Below are positions 38,482 to 40,783 of a stretch of DNA of 40,783 nucleotides, piece by piece. Numbering within the stretch: position 1 is the first letter of the stretch; each line of letters starts with the position of its first letter. Source of the DNA: a virus; the IMG/VR virus record IMGVR_UViG_3300025298_000093, positions 1 through 40,783 of that record. One strand, written 5' to 3'. The notes beneath the pieces were generated by a model. The model was given only the letters and a program-made list of their open reading frames with translations, was not told where the DNA came from and made no database searches. A program made the position numbers and the translations under genes.

Positions 38482-38669
38482 TGGACGCAATCGCCCAGGC
38501 CAAGCATACGGCGCGGGTGCTGATCAGCGAGGCGCGCGTACGCCGGGTCGGCAACGGTCACGGGTTCTGGTGCTTCTTCTACAGCGCACAGTCCGCGCGT
38601 CTCCGCGCGGCAGCGCTCCCCCGGGCGGCGCAGCCCGCCCTCCCCATTCAACCGGAGCTGTTCGCATGA
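38481..38669 (+). CDS. Hypothetical small protein (62 residues)
   Basis: Starts MDAIAQAKHTARVLISEARV, then VRRVGNGHGFWCFFYSAQSA and a Pro/Ala end. The ATG shares one base with the previous stop. It lies between the truncated methyltransferase and the DUF4224 gene. No function recognised. Confidence 0.62.
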   Translation: MDAIAQAKHTARVLISEARVRRVGNGHGFWCFFYSAQSARLRAAALPRAAQPALPIQPELFA

Positions 38670-38878
38670 TCCAGCCAGACCCGTTCATGTCCCGGGACGA
38701 TATCCGGGCATTCACCCGGACGCCGTTCAAGGCGCGGCAGGCGAAGTTCCTGCGCGAGAACGGCATCCGGCACTATCTGGACGCCCACGGCTGGCCCGTG
38801 GTGCTCTGGGCGAGCGTGGGCGACGTAGCGGCGGAAACTGCTGTGGCCACCTGGACGCCGAACAAGGCGGCTGCGTGA
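38666..38878 (+). CDS. DUF4224 protein, possible excisionase
   Basis: A 70-residue protein: MIQPDPFMSRDDIRAFTRTP, then FKARQAKFLRENGIRHYLDA and HGWPVVLWAS. This matches the small DUF4224 family, a winged-helix-like protein that lies just before integrase genes. Its place suggests it sets the direction of recombination. ATGA overlap with the previous gene and one-base overlap with the integrase ATG. Confidence 0.78.
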   Translation: MIQPDPFMSRDDIRAFTRTPFKARQAKFLRENGIRHYLDAHGWPVVLWASVGDVAAETAVATWTPNKAAA

Positions 38879-39909
38879 TGGGAAGGAAGCCGAGCAAGCC
38901 GGGGGCAATCCCCCGGTTCCGTAAGCGACGCCAGAAGTCCGGCATCGTGTACTACTACCACGACGCCGGCATTGGACTGGACGGCAAGCGCAAGGAGACG
39001 CCGCTGGGCAGCGACTACGGCCTGGCCATCCGCGCGTGGGCAGAGCTGGAGCATGCCGGCGCGTTGCCGGCTGGCGCAGCACTGACGTTCAAGCAGGTAG
39101 CTGAGCGCTACCGCGTGGAGGTGATCCCTACGAAGGCCGCCGGCACCCAGAAGGTGAACATGCGCGAGATCGACAGCTTGGTGCGGTTCTTCGACGACCC
39201 GCCCTGCCCACTGGACGCGATCCGGCCTATGCACGTGCGCAAGTACATGGATTGGCGGAAGGACGCGAAGGTCAGCGCGAACCGGGAGAAGGCGCTGCTG
39301 TCGCATATCTGGAACTGGGCGCGCGACCGCGGCTACACCGACCTGCCGAACCCCTGCGCCGGTATCAAGAGGAACCGGGAGCATGGGCGCGACGTGTACG
39401 TGGACGACGCCACCTTTGCCGCCGTGTACGCCGCCGCCGACCCCCTGCTACGCGATGCCCTGGACCTCGCATACCTGACCGGCCAGCGGCCGGCCGACGT
39501 GCACCTGATGGATCAGAGGCATATCCGCGACGGCGTGCTGTCGTTCCGGCAGCGGAAGACGAAATACCCCATCGAGATGGTGATAACGGGCGAGCTGAAG
39601 GTGCTGATCGATCGGTTGCTGGCGAAGAAGACCGGGCCTCTGCACAGCACGCGGCTGCTGGTGGACGACGACCAGTTGCCGGTCGGGCGCGACGCGCTGC
39701 GCTACCGGTTCGACAAGGCGCGGGCCGCCGCGGGCGTGGCGAAGGGCGATTTCCAGTTCCGCGACCTGCGCGCGAAGGCCGGCACGGACAAGGCGGATTC
39801 AGCGGGAGACATTCGGAAAGCGCAGCTGCAGCTGGGCCACGGTTCGGTGACGACAACGGAGATTTATGTGCGGCGAAGGAAGGGGGCGAAGACAACGCCG
39901 ACGCGATAA
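38878..39909 (+). CDS. int: Tyrosine integrase
   Basis: A 343-residue site-specific recombinase. The N-terminal arm-binding part is basic (PRFRKRRQKSG), the core-binding part follows, and the catalytic part has TGQRPADVHL with Arg I, RQRKTKYP with the beta-strand Lys, FQFRDLRAKA with Arg II (where the usual His is Arg), LGHGSVTTTEIY with His and the nucleophile Tyr. GTG at 38875 or ATG at 38878 could start it; ATG is preferred. It ends 60 bases from tRNA-Lys, its likely target. Confidence 0.92.
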   Translation: MGRKPSKPGAIPRFRKRRQKSGIVYYYHDAGIGLDGKRKETPLGSDYGLAIRAWAELEHAGALPAGAALTFKQVAERYRVEVIPTKAAGTQKVNMREIDSLVRFFDDPPCPLDAIRPMHVRKYMDWRKDAKVSANREKALLSHIWNWARDRGYTDLPNPCAGIKRNREHGRDVYVDDATFAAVYAAADPLLRDALDLAYLTGQRPADVHLMDQRHIRDGVLSFRQRKTKYPIEMVITGELKVLIDRLLAKKTGPLHSTRLLVDDDQLPVGRDALRYRFDKARAAAGVAKGDFQFRDLRAKAGTDKADSAGDIRKAQLQLGHGSVTTTEIYVRRRKGAKTTPTR

Positions 39910-39968
39910 TTGCGTAGCGGTCCGGATATTGCGGAGCGGCGTTGCACCGCTGAAACCCTTGTCGCAAT

Positions 39969-39995
39969 TGGTGGGCCGTGATGGATTCGAACCAT
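39969..39995 (-). other. Inferred att core at the tRNA-Lys 3' end
   Basis: The integrase gene faces the 3' half of tRNA-Lys and the tRNA is intact, so the phage probably carries a copy of the tRNA end. The exact crossover cannot be set without the other att site, which lies outside the window to the left. Confidence 0.5.
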
Positions 39996-40044
39996 CGACC
40001 AAAAGATTAAAAGTCTTCTGCTCTACCGACTGAGCTAACGGCCC
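39969..40044 (-). tRNA. tRNA-Lys (anticodon TTT)
   Basis: A 76-base cloverleaf: acceptor GGGCCGT/ACGGCCC, D arm with AGCTCAGTCGGTAGAGC, anticodon loop CTTTTAA, T arm with TTCGAAT, discriminator A and encoded CCA. It is the host gene used as the integration target. Confidence 0.97.
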
Positions 40045-40052
40045 ATTGCATG

Positions 40053-40071
40053 CCCCGACTTCGCGTCGGGG
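40053..40071 (-). other. Hairpin between queC and tRNA-Lys
   Basis: CCCCGAC-TTCGC-GTCGGGG, a seven-pair stem, lies after queC and just before tRNA-Lys in the transcribed direction. No T run follows on the minus strand, so it may be a processing hairpin rather than a terminator. Confidence 0.5.
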
Positions 40072-40117
40072 GTGCGCATTCTAACCCATCTTGCGGCGCA
40101 GGCGAAGCCCGGCGCGA

Positions 40118-40783
40118 TCAGACGTAGCGGGTCGGGTCCGGCACGCCGGCGTCGGCGAAGCCCTGGGCGCGCAGGCGGCAGGCGTCGCAGTGGCCGCAGG
40201 CCGCGCCGGTGGCGTCGGCGTTGTAGCAGGACACCGTCAGGCCGAAGTCCACGCCCAGGCGCACGCCTTCACGGACGATGTCGGCCTTGCTCAGGAACTG
40301 CAGCGGCGCGTGCACCTGGATGCCCGCCCCTTCCACGCCGGCCTTGGTGGCCAGGTTGGCGAGGGTCTGGAAGGCGCTGATGAACTCGGGGCGGCAATCG
40401 GGGTAGCCGGAATAGTCCACGGCGTTGACCCCGCAGAAGATGTCGTTGGCGCCCAGCACTTCGGCCCAGCCCAAGGCCACCGACAGCATGATGGTGTTGC
40501 GTGCCGGCACGTAGGTGACCGGAATGCCGTCACCGCCGGCTTCGGGCACGTCGATGTCGTCGGTCAGCGCCGAGCCGCCGATGCTGCGCAGGTCGACGTT
40601 GACCGTCTTGTGCGCCACCGCGCCCAGCGCCTTGGCCACGGCTGCGGCGGCGTCGAGTTCAGAGGTATGGCGCTGGCCGTAGCTGACGCTCAATGCGTGC
40701 ACGGCGAAGCCCTGCTCGCGGGCGATGGCGACAACAGCGGCGGAATCCATGCCGCCGGACAGGAGGACAACTGCGTTCTTCAT
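40118..40783 (-). CDS. queC: 7-cyano-7-deazaguanine synthase QueC
   Basis: A 221-residue complete enzyme; its ATG ends the window. It turns 7-carboxy-7-deazaguanine into preQ0 with ATP and ammonia in queuosine synthesis. Seen: N-terminal PP-loop [11 protein letters not shown], then [48 protein letters not shown], and the zinc site C-x9-CGHCDAC near the C terminus. It is the first host gene beyond the prophage and does not overlap it. Confidence 0.98.
   Translation of the reverse strand: MKNAVVLLSGGMDSAAVVAIAREQGFAVHALSVSYGQRHTSELDAAAAVAKALGAVAHKTVNVDLRSIGGSALTDDIDVPEAGGDGIPVTYVPARNTIMLSVALGWAEVLGANDIFCGVNAVDYSGYPDCRPEFISAFQTLANLATKAGVEGAGIQVHAPLQFLSKADIVREGVRLGVDFGLTVSCYNADATGAACGHCDACRLRAQGFADAGVPDPTRYV

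Larger units (their letters stand above)
1..39995. mobile_element. Prophage (temperate contractile-tailed phage), left end outside window
   Basis: All genes from the left edge to the integrase at 39909 form one phage genome: structural module, lysis module, two early operons around a CI/Cro switch, and an integrase facing a tRNA-Lys gene. The tRNA at 39969-40044 and queC beyond it belong to the host. The right boundary is inferred to lie within the 3' part of the tRNA, because integrases of this type usually recombine there and rebuild the tRNA end. The left att site is not in the window, so full prophage length is unknown. The virion genes are of a Myovirus type, while the early region has lambda-like order. 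Confidence 0.93.

Noticed and set aside
1-40783. CRISPR array, insertion sequence or retron
   Set aside because: No regularly spaced repeats, transposase, reverse transcriptase or terminal inverted repeats were found in the window.

Overview
The window is most of an integrated temperate phage in a high-GC gammaproteobacterium. Its right end sits in a tRNA-Lys gene next to queC. The queC/tRNA-Lys neighbourhood, the GC-rich codon use and the protein style fit a Xanthomonadaceae host, most likely Stenotrophomonas; this host call is an inference. The left end of the prophage lies outside the window, because the first 424 bases hold a cut-off tail-fibre chaperone gene.

Layout. Bases 1-19296 (minus strand, read right to left) are the virion module. 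It runs terminase, portal, MuF-like protein, protease/scaffold, cement, capsid, neck proteins, contractile tail (DUF3383 sheath, DUF3277 tube), tail assembly chaperone with a probable -1 frameshift, short tape measure, T4-like baseplate, and glycine-rich tail fibre with its chaperone. Bases 19331-21006 hold a small membrane protein and the lysis cassette (nested spanins, SAR-type endolysin, class II holin). Bases 21246-21408 encode tRNA-Gly(TCC) and tRNA-Tyr(GTA). Bases 21458-28465 are the early minus-strand operon: Cro, CII, small proteins, YdaU-like and P-like replication proteins, an RMF-like protein, a PD-(D/E)XK nuclease, NinB, DUF1364, RusA, a Q-like zinc protein and a GIY-YIG protein. 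Bases 28554-30082 are expressed in the lysogen (CI repressor plus a membrane protein). Bases 30280-39909 are a second early operon on the plus strand: small proteins, a KTSC protein, RecT, a YqaJ exonuclease fusion, more small proteins, a truncated cytosine methyltransferase, a DUF4224 protein and integrase.

Control. Five related 17-bp operators (consensus ATTACCGTTTCGGTAAT) lie in two clusters, three between cro and cI and two in front of the plus-strand operon. Each cluster has an operator inside a promoter with a 17-nt spacer and a TAATGT -10 box. This is a lambda-like OR/OL arrangement in which one repressor can shut both early operons. Late genes probably depend on the Q-like protein, since a hairpin terminator lies between it and the tRNA/lysis/virion genes.

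Most unusual points: two two-membrane-segment proteins of the same layout, each encoded antisense inside an early operon; a tRNA-like RNA element with two T-arm mimics in the recT leader; the paired operators; a methyltransferase cut down to its SAM-binding half; a frameshift site in the tail chaperone; and four identical in-frame GGTATCC repeats inside terS.
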